Positions 23,657 to 33,410 of a stretch of 64,000 bases of DNA are shown piece after piece. Each line of letters starts with the position of its first letter. Within the stretch, counting starts at the first letter, position 1. Source of the stretch: Armatimonadota bacterium (GTDB lineage: Bacteria > Armatimonadota > HRBIN16); NCBI GenBank assembly GCA_026003175.1, contig BPGT01000003.1, forward strand, positions 1-64,000. The letters run 5' to 3'. The notes below the pieces were generated by a model, which ran no database searches, was not told the DNA's origin, and saw nothing but the letters and a program-made list of their open reading frames with translations. Position numbers and translations under genes: made by a program.

Positions 23657-24736
23657 ATGAGCAGCGAATTTATTGAAATACTGCGTGCGCTGGAGCGCGA
23701 GAGGGACATCCCGCTGGCGGTGCTGTGGGAGGCACTGGAGACCGCTTTGACCAACGCCTACAAGAAGCACTGTGGCGCGGTCGGCGATGTACGCCTTCGC
23801 CTCGATTCCAGTAAGGCAGGCGTTCGTTTGTTCTGTGAGCGTACTGTGGCGGAAGAGGTGGAGAACCCGCATACTCAGATTACGCTGGAGGAAGCGCGAA
23901 AGTTCAAGCCGGATGCGGAGATTGGAGATATCGTCTCCGTGCCGGTGGACCTGGAGGATTTCGGGCGTATCGCTGCGCAGACCGCCAAGCAGGTAATTGT
24001 GCAGCGCATCCGCGAAGCGGAGCGGGAGCAGATATACCAGGAGTTCCAGGAGCGTGTGGGAGAGATACTCTCCGGCTTCGTGCAGCGCAGAGAAGGTCCG
24101 AACGTGATTATCGATCTCGACCGAGTGGAAGCCATCCTGCCGCCAGAGGAACAGGTTCCGAACGAGCCGTATCGCCCGCATGACCGCCTGCGCGTGTACC
24201 TACTGCGTGTGGAGCGCACCACCAAGGCGCCGCGTATCATCGTGTCGCGCAGTCATCCTAGCCTTATTCGTCGCCTGTTCGAGCTGGAGGTGCCTGAGGT
24301 GCGCGAGGGGAGCGTGGTCATTAAGGCGGTGGCACGAGAGCCGGGAGCACGCTCCAAAATCGCGGTGTGGGCAAAGGAGCCCAACATCGACCCAGTGGGC
24401 AGCTGTGTGGGGCTTCGCGGCACCCGGGTGCAGGCGGTAGTGAACGAGCTGTACGATGAAAAGATAGATATCATCCGCTGGTATCCTGAGCCGGCACAGT
24501 TCATCGCGGAGGCACTTAGCCCGGCGAGGGTTTCGAGAGTGCATCTGAACGAGAAAGAGAAGAGTGCGCTGGTCATCGTGCCCGACGACCAGCTCTCGCT
24601 AGCGATTGGCAAAGCGGGACAGAACGTGCGGCTGGCAGCGCGTTTGACCGGCTGGAAGATAGACATTCGCAGCGAATCGCAGATTGCGCAGGACGCGCTA
24701 ACAACAGGCAAAGAGGAAAAGGAAAGCGCATCCTGA
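23657..24736 (+). CDS. nusA: Transcription termination/antitermination protein NusA
   Basis: 359 residues: N-terminal RNA polymerase-binding domain (FIEILRALERERDIPLAVLW), S1 domain (about 130-200, with GEILSGFVQRREGPNVIIDL), then two KH domains (about 205-345) with VGSCVGLRGTRVQAVVNEL and LAIGKAGQNVRLAARLTGWK. It lacks the acidic repeats of proteobacterial NusA, like the Gram-positive form. First gene of the translation operon; rimP, which usually precedes nusA, is absent here. Confidence 0.93.
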   Translation: MSSEFIEILRALERERDIPLAVLWEALETALTNAYKKHCGAVGDVRLRLDSSKAGVRLFCERTVAEEVENPHTQITLEEARKFKPDAEIGDIVSVPVDLEDFGRIAAQTAKQVIVQRIREAEREQIYQEFQERVGEILSGFVQRREGPNVIIDLDRVEAILPPEEQVPNEPYRPHDRLRVYLLRVERTTKAPRIIVSRSHPSLIRRLFELEVPEVREGSVVIKAVAREPGARSKIAVWAKEPNIDPVGSCVGLRGTRVQAVVNELYDEKIDIIRWYPEPAQFIAEALSPARVSRVHLNEKEKSALVIVPDDQLSLAIGKAGQNVRLAARLTGWKIDIRSESQIAQDALTTGKEEKESAS

Positions 24737-24762
24737 GGAGGAAAACAGTTCTGGAGTTGGCA

Positions 24763-25056
24763 ATGCCTGCACGCAAACATTCGCCGATACGCACGTGTGT
24801 AGCGTGTCGAACCGCCGCGCCGAAGAGGGGATTGATGCGTGTCGTGCGCACTCCTGAGGGTAATGTGGTGGTGGACCCGACGGGCAAAAAGGCAGGGCGT
24901 GGGGCTTACGTTTGCCCAAACGTATCCTGCGTGCAGGCGGCGTTGAAGATGAAGAAGCTGGAGCGGTCGCTGAAGGTGCCGTTGCCAGCGGACATTGTGC
25001 AGCAGTTGTTGCAGATGGCTGCGCAGGCAGAAGAGGAGGAGGTGACTCGCTCGTGA
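24763..25056 (+). CDS. ylxR: YlxR family RNA-binding protein
   Basis: 97 residues with RTCVACR, KRGLMRVVRTPEGNVVVDPT, GRGAYVCPN and a basic C-terminal part, the DUF448/YlxR pattern. Family members lie between nusA and infB and in some species bind RNA or act as a nucleoid-associated regulator. ATG 24763 is taken as start with GGAG at 24753; TTG 24757 is possible. Its stop overlaps the infB start (GTGA). Confidence 0.85.
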   Translation: MPARKHSPIRTCVACRTAAPKRGLMRVVRTPEGNVVVDPTGKKAGRGAYVCPNVSCVQAALKMKKLERSLKVPLPADIVQQLLQMAAQAEEEEVTRS

Positions 25057-27017
25057 ATCGCATTCGTGTTGGGGATTTAGCCAAAGACCTGCAAATGAGT
25101 GTTGCCGAGCTGCTCAGTACGCTTACCGATCTGGGAGTGGAGGTGCAGAGTGCCGACAGCCTGATAGACATCTCCACCGCACAGGCGGTGCGTGAAGTGC
25201 TCGACAAAGGGCACCCTGTGGTGGAATTGCCGCCCACCATGACCGTGCGCGAGCTGGCACAGGCGCTGGGCGTACAGTCCACACAGGTGCAGCAAAAGCT
25301 GATGAAGGTAGGCGTGCTGGCGGGGCTGAACCAGCAGCTCTCCGCCGACCAGATCGAGCGAGTCGCCTATGAACTGGGCTACAGCGTCCGCTGGACGGAA
25401 GCGAAAGAACCGGAGGTGCCCGAAAGCGCACGCCCCCGTACCGCATCTACCGGTGGACCGCAACCCCGCCCACCGGTGGTTACCATCCTAGGACACGTAG
25501 ACCACGGCAAAACCACCCTGCTGGATGCCATTCGGCGCACGAACGTGGCGGAGGGAGAATACGGCGGCATTACCCAGCATATCGGCGCGTATCAGGTGGA
25601 GGTAGAACACGCGGGCGAGAAGGCGAAAATTACCTTCTTGGATACCCCGGGACATGAAGCCTTCACCGCCATGCGAGCACGGGGCGCACAGGTCACCGAC
25701 ATTGCAGTGCTGGTAGTTGCTGCTGATGATGGTGTGATGCCCCAAACCATAGAAGCGCTGAATCACGCTAAAGCAGCCAATGTGCCCATTATTGTCGCCA
25801 TCAATAAGATAGACAAGCCCGAAGCCAACCCCGACCGCGTGAAACAACAGCTGGCAGAACTAGGCGTGGTGCCGGAAGAGTGGGGCGGCGACACTATTTT
25901 CGTACCCGTGTCCGCGAAACAGCGTATTGGGCTGGGTGATTTGCTGGAAGCCATCTTGCTGGTCGCGGAGGTGCAGGAGCTCAAAGCCGACCCCAATGCC
26001 CCTGCGCAGGGAGTGGTTATCGAATCCAAGCTGGACAGAGGTAGAGGTCCCGTCGCCACCATCATTGTCCAGCAGGGAACCTTCAAACAGGGTGACGCGG
26101 TGGTTGCCGGGGAAGCGTATGGCAAAATTAAAGCGTTGCTAGATGACAGGGGCAATCGCGTGCTCAAAGCCACACCCGCTATGCCGGTGGAGGTCATCGG
26201 CTTATCGTCGGTGCCCAACGCAGGCGAGAAAATGGAGGTGGTGAAAGACGAGCGCACCGCCAGGCAAATCGCCATGGAGCGCGAACAACGTCACCGCCAG
26301 GAGAAGCTCGCCAGCCAGCGCGCCCGCGTGACCATGAAAGACCTCAACAGGCTGATTAGAGAGGGCGAAATCAAGGAGCTGCTGGTGGTGCTGAAAGCGG
26401 ACGTGCATGGCTCGGTGGAGGCGGTGCGCAGTTCGCTGGAGCGACTAGAACACCCCGAAGTACGCCTGCGTGTGCTGCACGCAGCGGTGGGCAACATCAC
26501 CGAGTCCGACATCATGCTGGCGTCGGCATCTAACGCGCTGGTCATCGGCTTTAACGTGCGTGTGGAGCCCGAAGCACAACACGCCGCCGAGCAGGAGCGT
26601 GTGGAGGTGCGCACCTACCGCATTATCTACGAGCTGGTAGAGGACATCAAAGCAGCGATGCTGGGTATGCTCCAGCCGGTCGTCGAGGAGTTCTCGTTGG
26701 GCAAGGCAGAGGTGCGCGCAGTGTTCAACCTGCCGCGCGGCACAGTCGCCGGATGCTACGTCACCGAGGGCAAGATAGTGCGCAACGCCGAGGCTCGTGT
26801 GTGGCGTAAGAAGGAATTGTTATACACCGGCAAAATCGCCTCTCTGCGCCATCTGAAAGAGGACGTTCGCGAAATCGCTCAGGGCTACGAGTGCGGTATC
26901 ATGGTGGATGGCTTCTCGGACTTCGCAGAGGGTGACGTTATCGAGTGCTTCGAGAAACGAGAAGTATCTCGCGCCGGACACACGATTACCCAGCGAAGCA
27001 CGGCAGCGGTCTCTTAA
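25053..27017 (+). CDS. infB: Translation initiation factor IF-2
   Basis: 654 residues, GTG start overlapping the ylxR stop. Two short IF2-N winged helices ([19 protein letters not shown] and [20 protein letters not shown]), then the GTPase core with [20 protein letters not shown] and [11 protein letters not shown], domain II, domain III and the fMet-tRNA-binding C-terminal beta barrel ending [10 protein letters not shown]. The linker before the G domain is short, so this is the compact form. It places initiator tRNA on the 30S subunit. A longer upstream frame in the ylxR gene is not coding. Confidence 0.95.
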   Translation: MNRIRVGDLAKDLQMSVAELLSTLTDLGVEVQSADSLIDISTAQAVREVLDKGHPVVELPPTMTVRELAQALGVQSTQVQQKLMKVGVLAGLNQQLSADQIERVAYELGYSVRWTEAKEPEVPESARPRTASTGGPQPRPPVVTILGHVDHGKTTLLDAIRRTNVAEGEYGGITQHIGAYQVEVEHAGEKAKITFLDTPGHEAFTAMRARGAQVTDIAVLVVAADDGVMPQTIEALNHAKAANVPIIVAINKIDKPEANPDRVKQQLAELGVVPEEWGGDTIFVPVSAKQRIGLGDLLEAILLVAEVQELKADPNAPAQGVVIESKLDRGRGPVATIIVQQGTFKQGDAVVAGEAYGKIKALLDDRGNRVLKATPAMPVEVIGLSSVPNAGEKMEVVKDERTARQIAMEREQRHRQEKLASQRARVTMKDLNRLIREGEIKELLVVLKADVHGSVEAVRSSLERLEHPEVRLRVLHAAVGNITESDIMLASASNALVIGFNVRVEPEAQHAAEQERVEVRTYRIIYELVEDIKAAMLGMLQPVVEEFSLGKAEVRAVFNLPRGTVAGCYVTEGKIVRNAEARVWRKKELLYTGKIASLRHLKEDVREIAQGYECGIMVDGFSDFAEGDVIECFEKREVSRAGHTITQRSTAAVS

Positions 27018-27025
27018 CAGATAGC

Positions 27026-27060
27026 GTCATTGCGAGCCGTGAAGCGGCGAAGCAATCTCC
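27026..27060. repeat. GTCATTGCGAG...AAGCAATCTC dispersed repeat
   Basis: GTCATTGCGAGCCGTGAAGC followed by GGCGAAGCAATCTCC lies in the 120-base gap between infB and the next gene. It is the well-known bacterial intergenic repeat in which ATTGC and GCAAT arms pair around GAG...CG. The rest of the gap contains no recognisable feature besides a ribosome site. Confidence 0.55.
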
Positions 27061-27137
27061 AGTAGAGCGAGGGGAGGATGACGCCCCTTCGCCATGACAC
27101 AGAAGCAAGATTTTGATAAATAGACACAGGTGGTACG

Positions 27138-27419
27138 ATGGTCGTCGGTGTGTTGATGGTAGAGTTGCACCTTTACGAGGCGAACTCTCTCAAAGAGAAA
27201 CGCCACGTGGTGCGCAGCACCCTGGACACTCTGCGCAACAAATTCAACCTCTCTGCTGCCGAGGTGGACCATCTGGACGAGTGGCAGCAGGCAACGCTGG
27301 GCTTCTCCTGTGTGGGTAACGACAAACAGCACGTAAACAGCGTGCTGAGCAAAGCGCTGGACTTTTTATACGCCGACCCCCGCATCGAGGTGGTGGCAGT
27401 CAATATGGAGCTATGGTGA
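27138..27419 (+). CDS. ylxP: DUF503 (YlxP-like) protein
   Basis: 93 residues with MVVGVLMVELHLYEANSLKE, KRHVVRSTLDTLRNKFNLSA, then a ferredoxin-like beta-alpha fold ending VVAVNMELW. DUF503 proteins accompany infB and rbfA in most operons and are thought to assist ribosome assembly. It stops three bases before rbfA. Confidence 0.85.
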   Translation: MVVGVLMVELHLYEANSLKEKRHVVRSTLDTLRNKFNLSAAEVDHLDEWQQATLGFSCVGNDKQHVNSVLSKALDFLYADPRIEVVAVNMELW

Positions 27420-27422
27420 AAA

Positions 27423-27767
27423 ATGAGCAGTAACCGGGTATCCAGGATAGAGAGCTTGCTGGTCACTGAAATCAGTGACATCGTACGCAATGAGTTGAAG
27501 GACCCACGCCTGGCGGGCGTAACTATCACGCAGGCAAGGGTATCTCGCGATCTGAGCCACGCCAAGGTGTACGTGAGCGCACTGGGTGGCACAGAAGCGC
27601 GGGATAAGGCGCTGGAAGTGCTGCGCAACCTTGCCGGGCGTATTCGGGGCGAATTTGGGCGCCGCGCGCACCTGCGCGTTGTGCCGGAAATCCACTTCGA
27701 ACCGGACGAGGGCATCGAGGCAGGGATGCGCGTACACGAACTGCTGCGTCAACTGGAACAAGAATGA
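27423..27767 (+). CDS. rbfA: Ribosome-binding factor A
   Basis: 114 residues in the typical KH-type fold: RVSRIESLLVTEISDIVRNE, LKDPRLAGVTITQARVSRDL and SHAKVYVSALG, then the RLRGEFGRRAHLR-like RIRGEFGRRAHLRVVPEIHF segment. It matures the 16S 5' end of the small subunit and matters in cold. The stop overlaps the next ATG. Confidence 0.92.
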   Translation: MSSNRVSRIESLLVTEISDIVRNELKDPRLAGVTITQARVSRDLSHAKVYVSALGGTEARDKALEVLRNLAGRIRGEFGRRAHLRVVPEIHFEPDEGIEAGMRVHELLRQLEQE

Positions 27768-28759
27768 TCCGCCGCCATCTACAACAGGTTGCTCAGGTGC
27801 TACGGGAGGCAAAGAGCGTGGTTCTTGCTTGCCACCTCAATCCCGACGGCGACACGCTGGGGTGTGCGCTGGCTCTACAGGCGGCGCTGGAGGGGATGGG
27901 CAAGCGAGTGGTTACCCTGAGCAGTGACGGCGTGCCGGAGATATATCGCTTTCTGCCCGGCTCCGAGAAGGTTCTTACTTCCACCGAACAGCGCGGCTTC
28001 GACGTGGCGGTGGTATGCGATACCGGCATGCCAGAGCGCATCGGGAAGGCAAAGGATGCAGTGTTCTCGGCGCGGATCGTCGTAGATATCGACCACCATA
28101 TCACCGAAGGCGCGTTCGGCGACATCCGCATCCAGCAGCCGAAAGCCGCCGCCACCGCCGAAATCGTCTACCGTCTGCTGAAGGTCATGGACGCGCCCGT
28201 TACTCCTGCCATCGCCACCTGCCTGCTCACCGGCATCATCACTGATACCGGTCTCTATCGCTATATGAACGTCTCACCTGCCACCCTCCGCCTGAGTGCG
28301 ACCCTGATGGAGGCGGGAGCATCACCGGCGCAGATTGCAGAAGAGGTTTTTGAACGACGCTCCTTGCCCAGCATCAAGCTGCTGGGACGCGCCCTCGAGC
28401 ACATCCGGCAAGAAGAAGGCGGAAGATTGGTGTGGTCCTACCTGAGCCACGAGGACTTCACCGAGCTGGGAGCTACCGACGAAGATACCGAGGGCATTAT
28501 CACCCAGCTGCGGGCGGTGCGCGATAGCGTGGTGCTGGCGCTTTTGCGGGAGGTGAAGCCCGGGCGCGTGCGTGTGAGCGTGCGCAGTCGTGACGAGCGC
28601 ATTGATATGGCAAAGCTGGCGGAAAAGTTCGGCGGAGGCGGTCACCGCATGGCAGCTGGGTTCTGGGTAGAGGGCAACATTGCCGAGGCGAAAGAGAAGG
28701 TGATAGGGGCGTTACGGGAATGGATGCATTGCTCAACCTCTACAAGCCGGCGGGCATGA
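27764..28759 (+). CDS. nrnA: DHH-family oligoribonuclease/pAp phosphatase
   Basis: 331 residues. DHH motifs: ACHLNPDGDTLGCALAL (metal binding), VCDTGMPERIG, and VDIDHHITEGAFGDI. The C-terminal DHHA1 domain ends KFGGGGHRMAAGFWV. NrnA degrades short RNA oligonucleotides and dephosphorylates 3'-phosphoadenosine 5'-phosphate. It is a standard neighbour of rbfA and truB outside the proteobacteria. Starts with an ATGA overlap and its last 40 bases overlap truB. Confidence 0.9.
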   Translation: MIRRHLQQVAQVLREAKSVVLACHLNPDGDTLGCALALQAALEGMGKRVVTLSSDGVPEIYRFLPGSEKVLTSTEQRGFDVAVVCDTGMPERIGKAKDAVFSARIVVDIDHHITEGAFGDIRIQQPKAAATAEIVYRLLKVMDAPVTPAIATCLLTGIITDTGLYRYMNVSPATLRLSATLMEAGASPAQIAEEVFERRSLPSIKLLGRALEHIRQEEGGRLVWSYLSHEDFTELGATDEDTEGIITQLRAVRDSVVLALLREVKPGRVRVSVRSRDERIDMAKLAEKFGGGGHRMAAGFWVEGNIAEAKEKVIGALREWMHCSTSTSRRA

Positions 28760-29658
28760 CTTCGCGCGAGGCGGTGGATGCCGTGCGCCGCTTGCTGGGC
28801 GTGCGGAAGGCGGGACATACCGGCACATTGGACCCCGGCGCGGAAGGGGTGTTGCTCATCTGCCTGGGTAAAGCCACCCGGCTAAACGAATTTCTGCAGT
28901 GGCTGCCCAAGATCTATCGAGCCACCATGGTGCTGGGTATGCAGACCAACACGCAGGATGCAGAGGGCGCAGTGATTGCCAGCACCGACGCCAGTGCCAT
29001 CACGCGCGAAATGGTGGAAGCGGTGTTGCCTCGTTTCACCGGCGAAATCGAGCAGATTCCCCCGATGCACTCTGCTGTCCACCACGGGGGCAGGCGTTTG
29101 TACGATCTCGCCCGCGAAGGGAAGGTGGTAACCCGAGAGGCTCGTAAAGTGTTCGTTCACCGGTTGCAACTGCTGCGTTTCTCGCCCGGCGAACATCCGG
29201 AGGCGGATATCGAGGTAGAGTGCTCTACCGGAACCTATATTCGCACTCTTTGTGCGGACATCGGTGATGCGCTGGGGGTGGGGGGATACATGAAATCGCT
29301 GGTACGTACGGCAATCGGTCCCTTCCTCGCCGAGGATGCGGTCACCCTGCAACAGCTGGAAACAGGCGATGCGTCAGATTGTCTCATCTCGATGGCGCGG
29401 GCGGTAGAGGGCATTCTTCCCGTCTGGAAGCCCCATCCCCGCATATTGCGCCTGTTTCGGCTGGGCAGATTCGTAAAGCCCAAGCCCTTCCCTCCTGTGC
29501 CCCTGCCGGAAGACAAGCCACCATATATTGCCGTGCTGGATGCAGCAGGCGAGCTGTTCGCCATCGTCACCGTACGCCGGGATGAGATATGGCCCGATAA
29601 AGTATTCGGCGAGCGCATCCTCTACCGCCCTCGCAGTGTAGAGGAGGATTTGGGGTGA
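28720..29658 (+). CDS. truB: tRNA pseudouridine-55 synthase
   Basis: 312 residues. The catalytic Asp lies in HTGTLDPGAEGVLLICLGKA, with KPAGMTSREAVDAVRRLLG before it, and later LARFTGEIEQIPPM-like (PRFTGEIEQIPPMHSAVHHG) and VECSTGTYIRTLCADIG. It makes the T-loop pseudouridine of tRNA. A C-terminal extension after about residue 240 (RLFRLGRFVKPKPFPPVP) replaces or follows the PUA-like domain. Overlaps nrnA and shares four bases with ribF. Confidence 0.93.
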   Translation: MDALLNLYKPAGMTSREAVDAVRRLLGVRKAGHTGTLDPGAEGVLLICLGKATRLNEFLQWLPKIYRATMVLGMQTNTQDAEGAVIASTDASAITREMVEAVLPRFTGEIEQIPPMHSAVHHGGRRLYDLAREGKVVTREARKVFVHRLQLLRFSPGEHPEADIEVECSTGTYIRTLCADIGDALGVGGYMKSLVRTAIGPFLAEDAVTLQQLETGDASDCLISMARAVEGILPVWKPHPRILRLFRLGRFVKPKPFPPVPLPEDKPPYIAVLDAAGELFAIVTVRRDEIWPDKVFGERILYRPRSVEEDLG

Positions 29659-30578
29659 GCGGCTCGGAACCGCGTTCGCTGGGCCTGCGCGCCAGCGTGG
29701 TGACCATCGGCTCCTTCGATGGGGTGCACCGTGGGCATCAGGCGATTATCCGCGTTGCCCTCCGGCGTGCGAAGGAACTGGGCATCCCAGCCGTTGCCGT
29801 CACCTTTGACCGCCACCCCCAAGAAGCCATTCAACCCGAAAACGCGCCATCCTGTCTCACCACGCTGACCAGCCGGGTACGCCTGCTTCTGGAAACCGGG
29901 TTGCAGGACGTGCTGGTGTTACGCTTCGACCATCAATTTGCCACACTGCATCCCGAAGCGTTCTTGCATTCGGTGTTGCAAAGGCGTCTGAACGCGCGCT
30001 GGATTGTGGTGGGCAAGGACTTCCGCTTCGGGCATCGGCGGATGGGCAGTGTGGATTATTTACGTGAGGTGCAGGCGCGTTTCGGTTTTGAGGTGGAGGC
30101 TGTACCGGACGTGCTCTATCGCGGCGAGCGCATCAGCAGCAGTCGAATCCGCCAGACACTGCTGGACGGTGAAGTGCAGGAGGCATCTGCCATGCTGGGC
30201 AGGGCGTACGTGCTGGAGGGTGTGGTGGTGCGCGGACAGCAGCTGGGAAGGAGATTGGGCTACCCGACGGTAAACCTGAGCCTGCTCGCATCTCAGCTGG
30301 TGCCGGGGGACGGAATCTATGCGGGGAAGCTGCTACACCCACGCACGAGCAACGTTTACACAGCGGCAATCAGCGTGGGCGTACGCCCTACCGTGGACGG
30401 CACAAAGCGTACCATTGAAGCGTACCTGCTGGGCTTCTCAGGCAGTCTGTATGGTGAGGAGGTGCATCTTGCCTTCTTCTATCGTCTGCGGGACGAGCAG
30501 AGGTTCGAATCCCTGCACGCGCTGAAGGAACAGATGGACAGAGACGTGCAGCAGGTAGCGGAACTGATGGGGCAGTAG
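29655..30578 (+). CDS. ribF: Riboflavin kinase/FAD synthetase
   Basis: 307 residues. N-terminal nucleotidyltransferase domain with TIGSFDGVHRGHQAIIRVAL, GKDFRFGHRRMG and SSSRIRQTLLDGEVQEA. C-terminal flavokinase domain with GRRLGYPTVNLSLLASQLVP, DGIYAGKLL and the YGEEVHLAFFYRLRDEQRFE ending. It converts riboflavin to FMN and then FAD. GTG start overlaps truB; last gene of the translation operon. Confidence 0.93.
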   Translation: MSGSEPRSLGLRASVVTIGSFDGVHRGHQAIIRVALRRAKELGIPAVAVTFDRHPQEAIQPENAPSCLTTLTSRVRLLLETGLQDVLVLRFDHQFATLHPEAFLHSVLQRRLNARWIVVGKDFRFGHRRMGSVDYLREVQARFGFEVEAVPDVLYRGERISSSRIRQTLLDGEVQEASAMLGRAYVLEGVVVRGQQLGRRLGYPTVNLSLLASQLVPGDGIYAGKLLHPRTSNVYTAAISVGVRPTVDGTKRTIEAYLLGFSGSLYGEEVHLAFFYRLRDEQRFESLHALKEQMDRDVQQVAELMGQ

Positions 30579-30590
30579 TACCACCATGTA

Positions 30591-30614
30591 GAGGGCGAGG
30601 CTCCTGCCGAGCCG
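30591..30614 (-). repeat. Dispersed GGCTCGGCGGGAGCC repeat, inverted copy
   Basis: GAGGGCGAGGCTCCTGCCGA followed by GCCG is the reverse complement of the copy at 41351-41378 with one change. It lies between ribF and the TPR gene. Confidence 0.55.
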
Positions 30615-30655
30615 TCTGCAATCCATCAAAATGTCGGGGAGAGGTGGAAATAAGG

Positions 30656-33166
30656 ATGCGACCGGTTATCGCTGTTTTACTATACATGCTTCTCGTTTCG
30701 CTGGCTTGGGGGCAAACACAAAAGCCCCCAACTGCGCCTCCGCAGCTCTCCGAGAAGGACAAAAAGATTATCGCCCTGTTTGAACGGGCGGTATCACTAC
30801 AGCGGGCAGGCAAGGCGAAGGAAGCCATCGCGACGTATCGGGAGCTGCTCAAGCTGCAGCCTAATACGCCGATGGCGCGTTTCAATTTAGGTGAGATTTA
30901 CATGGCGCAGGGCGATTTCAAATCTGCCGAGCAGCAATTCCGGCAGGTGGTGAAAGCTGTGCCCCAGCTGCCGGAAGGTTACTTCCGCCTCGCTACCGCG
31001 CTTGCGCAGCAGAAGAAGTGGCGCGAGGCAACGCAGATGGCGCAAAAAGGGGTGCAAATCGCCCCCAAAAGCGCGGAAGGGCACTTCGTGCTGGGCGTGA
31101 TTTACCTCTCTCAGAAACGCTTCGCCGAAGCGGAAAAAAGCCTTCTGCGCAGCGCTCAGCTGAACTCCAAAGCCACCAACACACAGTTCAATCTGGCGTA
31201 TGTGTACCTGCAGATGCGCCAGCCGCATAAGGCGATAACCATCCTGAAGAAGATTACCGAGCAAGAACCCAAAAACCCCGCAGCGTGGGCGGGGCTAGGG
31301 ATGGCGAGTGAGATGGCGGGCGACTTGCCTCAAGCGCGAGATGCCTACCGCCGTGCCCTTTCCCTACAACGCCAAAATGAAGACCTGACCCTGCGCCTGG
31401 CGATGGTGCTGGGGCGCATGAACCAGCATCAGGAGGCATTGCAGCTACTGGAGCGGCTGGTAAAAGCGCATCCTGACGACGCCGGGCTGTGGTTTGCCAT
31501 TGGGCAGGCACACTACAACATGCAGCAGTATCGCGAGGCGGAAATCGCCTTCCGTAAGGTGTTGCAGTCGCAGCCCAAGAACGTCGCCGCGCAGGCAAAC
31601 CTGGCGCTGTGCCTGCTGAACCAGAACCAGCTGGACAACGCCAAACGCGAGTACGAGAAGCTGCGCCAGATGCGCCCACAGGACACCAACGCGCTGATGG
31701 GATTGGCGTACATCGCCGAAACGCAAGGGCGCTGGGACGATGCCCTGAAAGAGTACGAGCAGTGGCAAAAGCAGGAGCCAAACAACCCCGAGCCGTTGCT
31801 GCGCAGCGCCCGCGTGTGGCTACAACGCGATAAGATTCCGCAGGCGCTCAGCGTGCTAGAGAAGGCGGAACGACAGTTCCCCAACAACACGGGCGTGCTG
31901 ATGCAGGTAGCGGATGTGCTGGCTCAGGCGAACCAGTACGAAGAGGCGCTCAAGCGGTACCAGCGTATTCTGAAAATCTCCCCTAAACATCTGGGCGCAC
32001 TGAACGGAGCCGGGCTGATGTGCGCTCGCCTGAAGCGCAGTAAAGATGCACTAGGCTACTACCGCCAGGTGCTGGATATTCAACCCGACAACTCGCAGGT
32101 GCTGTTCTTCATCGCTGACCTGTACGAACAGGACAAGGACTATGCTGGTCTGGCGGCGGAGATGCGCCGGGTAGTGCAGAGGAACCCCAAGAACACTGTA
32201 GCGTGGTGGCGGTTATCCATCGCTCTGGAGCGACAAAACAAGATAGATGATGCGCTTGCTGCACTGCGAGAGATCGAGAAGCTAACCCCCAACGATATGT
32301 TCTATCTGGTCAACATCCCACGTCTGCTGGACAATCAGGGCAAAACCGAGGAGGCGGCGAAAGAGTACCGCAAGCTAATTGTCCGTCAGCGCAAGGAGCC
32401 GCGCCTTTACGGGATGCTTGCCGCCCTGTACAAAAAACACAACCGCCCCGACGAAGCGATCGCGGTGTACCAGGAGGGAATCAAAGAGCTGCCCAAAGAC
32501 ACTTACCTGCGCACCCTGCTGGCGCGTACTTATGAAGAGCAGCAGAAATGGGAAGAAGCGAAGCAGGTGTACACACAGATTCTGCAGGTTGCGCCCACCG
32601 AACCCGGTGCATTCAGCGGCTTGCAACGATGTCTGGCGCAGCTGAAGCAGGAAGAGCGGTTCCCCGCTCTGGTCGTGCCTATTATCGAGCGCGATGGCTC
32701 TAATGAGGCGGCAGTACGTGCCCTCGCGAACTTCTACCGCGACCGAGGCAAACCTGCCGAGGGAATACCGGTTCTGGTTTCCCTGACGCAACAGCACCCG
32801 AAGCAGAAAGGGATATGGCTCGCGCTGGCGCAGCTGCAGCAGGAAGCAGGCCAAGACGAGGACGCCTTAAAGAGCTACGAGCAGGTGTTGCAGATAGACG
32901 GTACCGACCTGCAGGCGTTGCGCAGTATCGCGCAGATACACGAGAAGCGCAATGAACCGCTGAAAGCCGCTGGCATCTATGAACGCATTCTGGCGGGCTA
33001 TCCACAGGACATCCCTACCCGCCTGCGCCTGGCGGGAATGTACGAGCAGGCCGGACAAAAAGAGAAAGCCATCGAACAATATCGCGAGGTGCTCAAGCGC
33101 GACGCGAACAACACCGTCGCGAAGGAAAGCCTGCAGAGGCTGGGCGCATCTTCTGTGGGTGGATAG
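30656..33166 (+). CDS. Exported protein made of about twenty TPR repeats
   Basis: 836 residues. A signal peptide (PVIAVLLYMLLVSLAWGQ) and a short Pro-rich linker precede continuous 34-residue TPR units from about residue 40 to the end, recognisable by recurring A-x3-Y/F and P-x-N/D positions (for example QEPKNPAAWAGLGMASEMAG). No catalytic domain. Such scaffolds assemble envelope complexes or serve in pilus and exopolysaccharide secretion. ATG 30656 follows GAGAGGTGG; an upstream GTG is in frame. No operon partner is evident; the next gene is convergent. Confidence 0.85.
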   Translation: MRPVIAVLLYMLLVSLAWGQTQKPPTAPPQLSEKDKKIIALFERAVSLQRAGKAKEAIATYRELLKLQPNTPMARFNLGEIYMAQGDFKSAEQQFRQVVKAVPQLPEGYFRLATALAQQKKWREATQMAQKGVQIAPKSAEGHFVLGVIYLSQKRFAEAEKSLLRSAQLNSKATNTQFNLAYVYLQMRQPHKAITILKKITEQEPKNPAAWAGLGMASEMAGDLPQARDAYRRALSLQRQNEDLTLRLAMVLGRMNQHQEALQLLERLVKAHPDDAGLWFAIGQAHYNMQQYREAEIAFRKVLQSQPKNVAAQANLALCLLNQNQLDNAKREYEKLRQMRPQDTNALMGLAYIAETQGRWDDALKEYEQWQKQEPNNPEPLLRSARVWLQRDKIPQALSVLEKAERQFPNNTGVLMQVADVLAQANQYEEALKRYQRILKISPKHLGALNGAGLMCARLKRSKDALGYYRQVLDIQPDNSQVLFFIADLYEQDKDYAGLAAEMRRVVQRNPKNTVAWWRLSIALERQNKIDDALAALREIEKLTPNDMFYLVNIPRLLDNQGKTEEAAKEYRKLIVRQRKEPRLYGMLAALYKKHNRPDEAIAVYQEGIKELPKDTYLRTLLARTYEEQQKWEEAKQVYTQILQVAPTEPGAFSGLQRCLAQLKQEERFPALVVPIIERDGSNEAAVRALANFYRDRGKPAEGIPVLVSLTQQHPKQKGIWLALAQLQQEAGQDEDALKSYEQVLQIDGTDLQALRSIAQIHEKRNEPLKAAGIYERILAGYPQDIPTRLRLAGMYEQAGQKEKAIEQYREVLKRDANNTVAKESLQRLGASSVGG

Positions 33167-33410
33167 TAATCTGCTATTTGCAACAGAGCCAACCGAGCCT
33201 CTGTGCGCTCCCCGCGTGCTGGGTGGTTCGTTGTCGCTGTGGAATCAGCATGACACAAAAGGGTTGAAGTTGCCCTGGCGTTCGCAAATCGCGGGCAACA
33301 GGGAACCAAACCTGCTGACACAGGCTATCAACCTCCGGTGGAGACTTTGCCCTTGTTGCCCGCCACTTCCAGTCGCCGGATGATTGACAATGTTGGGGAT
33401 TGGCAGACCG

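Noticed and set aside
30500-30516. GGTTCGAATCC, like a tRNA T-loop
   Set aside because: It lies inside the ribF coding sequence (codons for RFES) and no acceptor stem or anticodon arm surrounds it.
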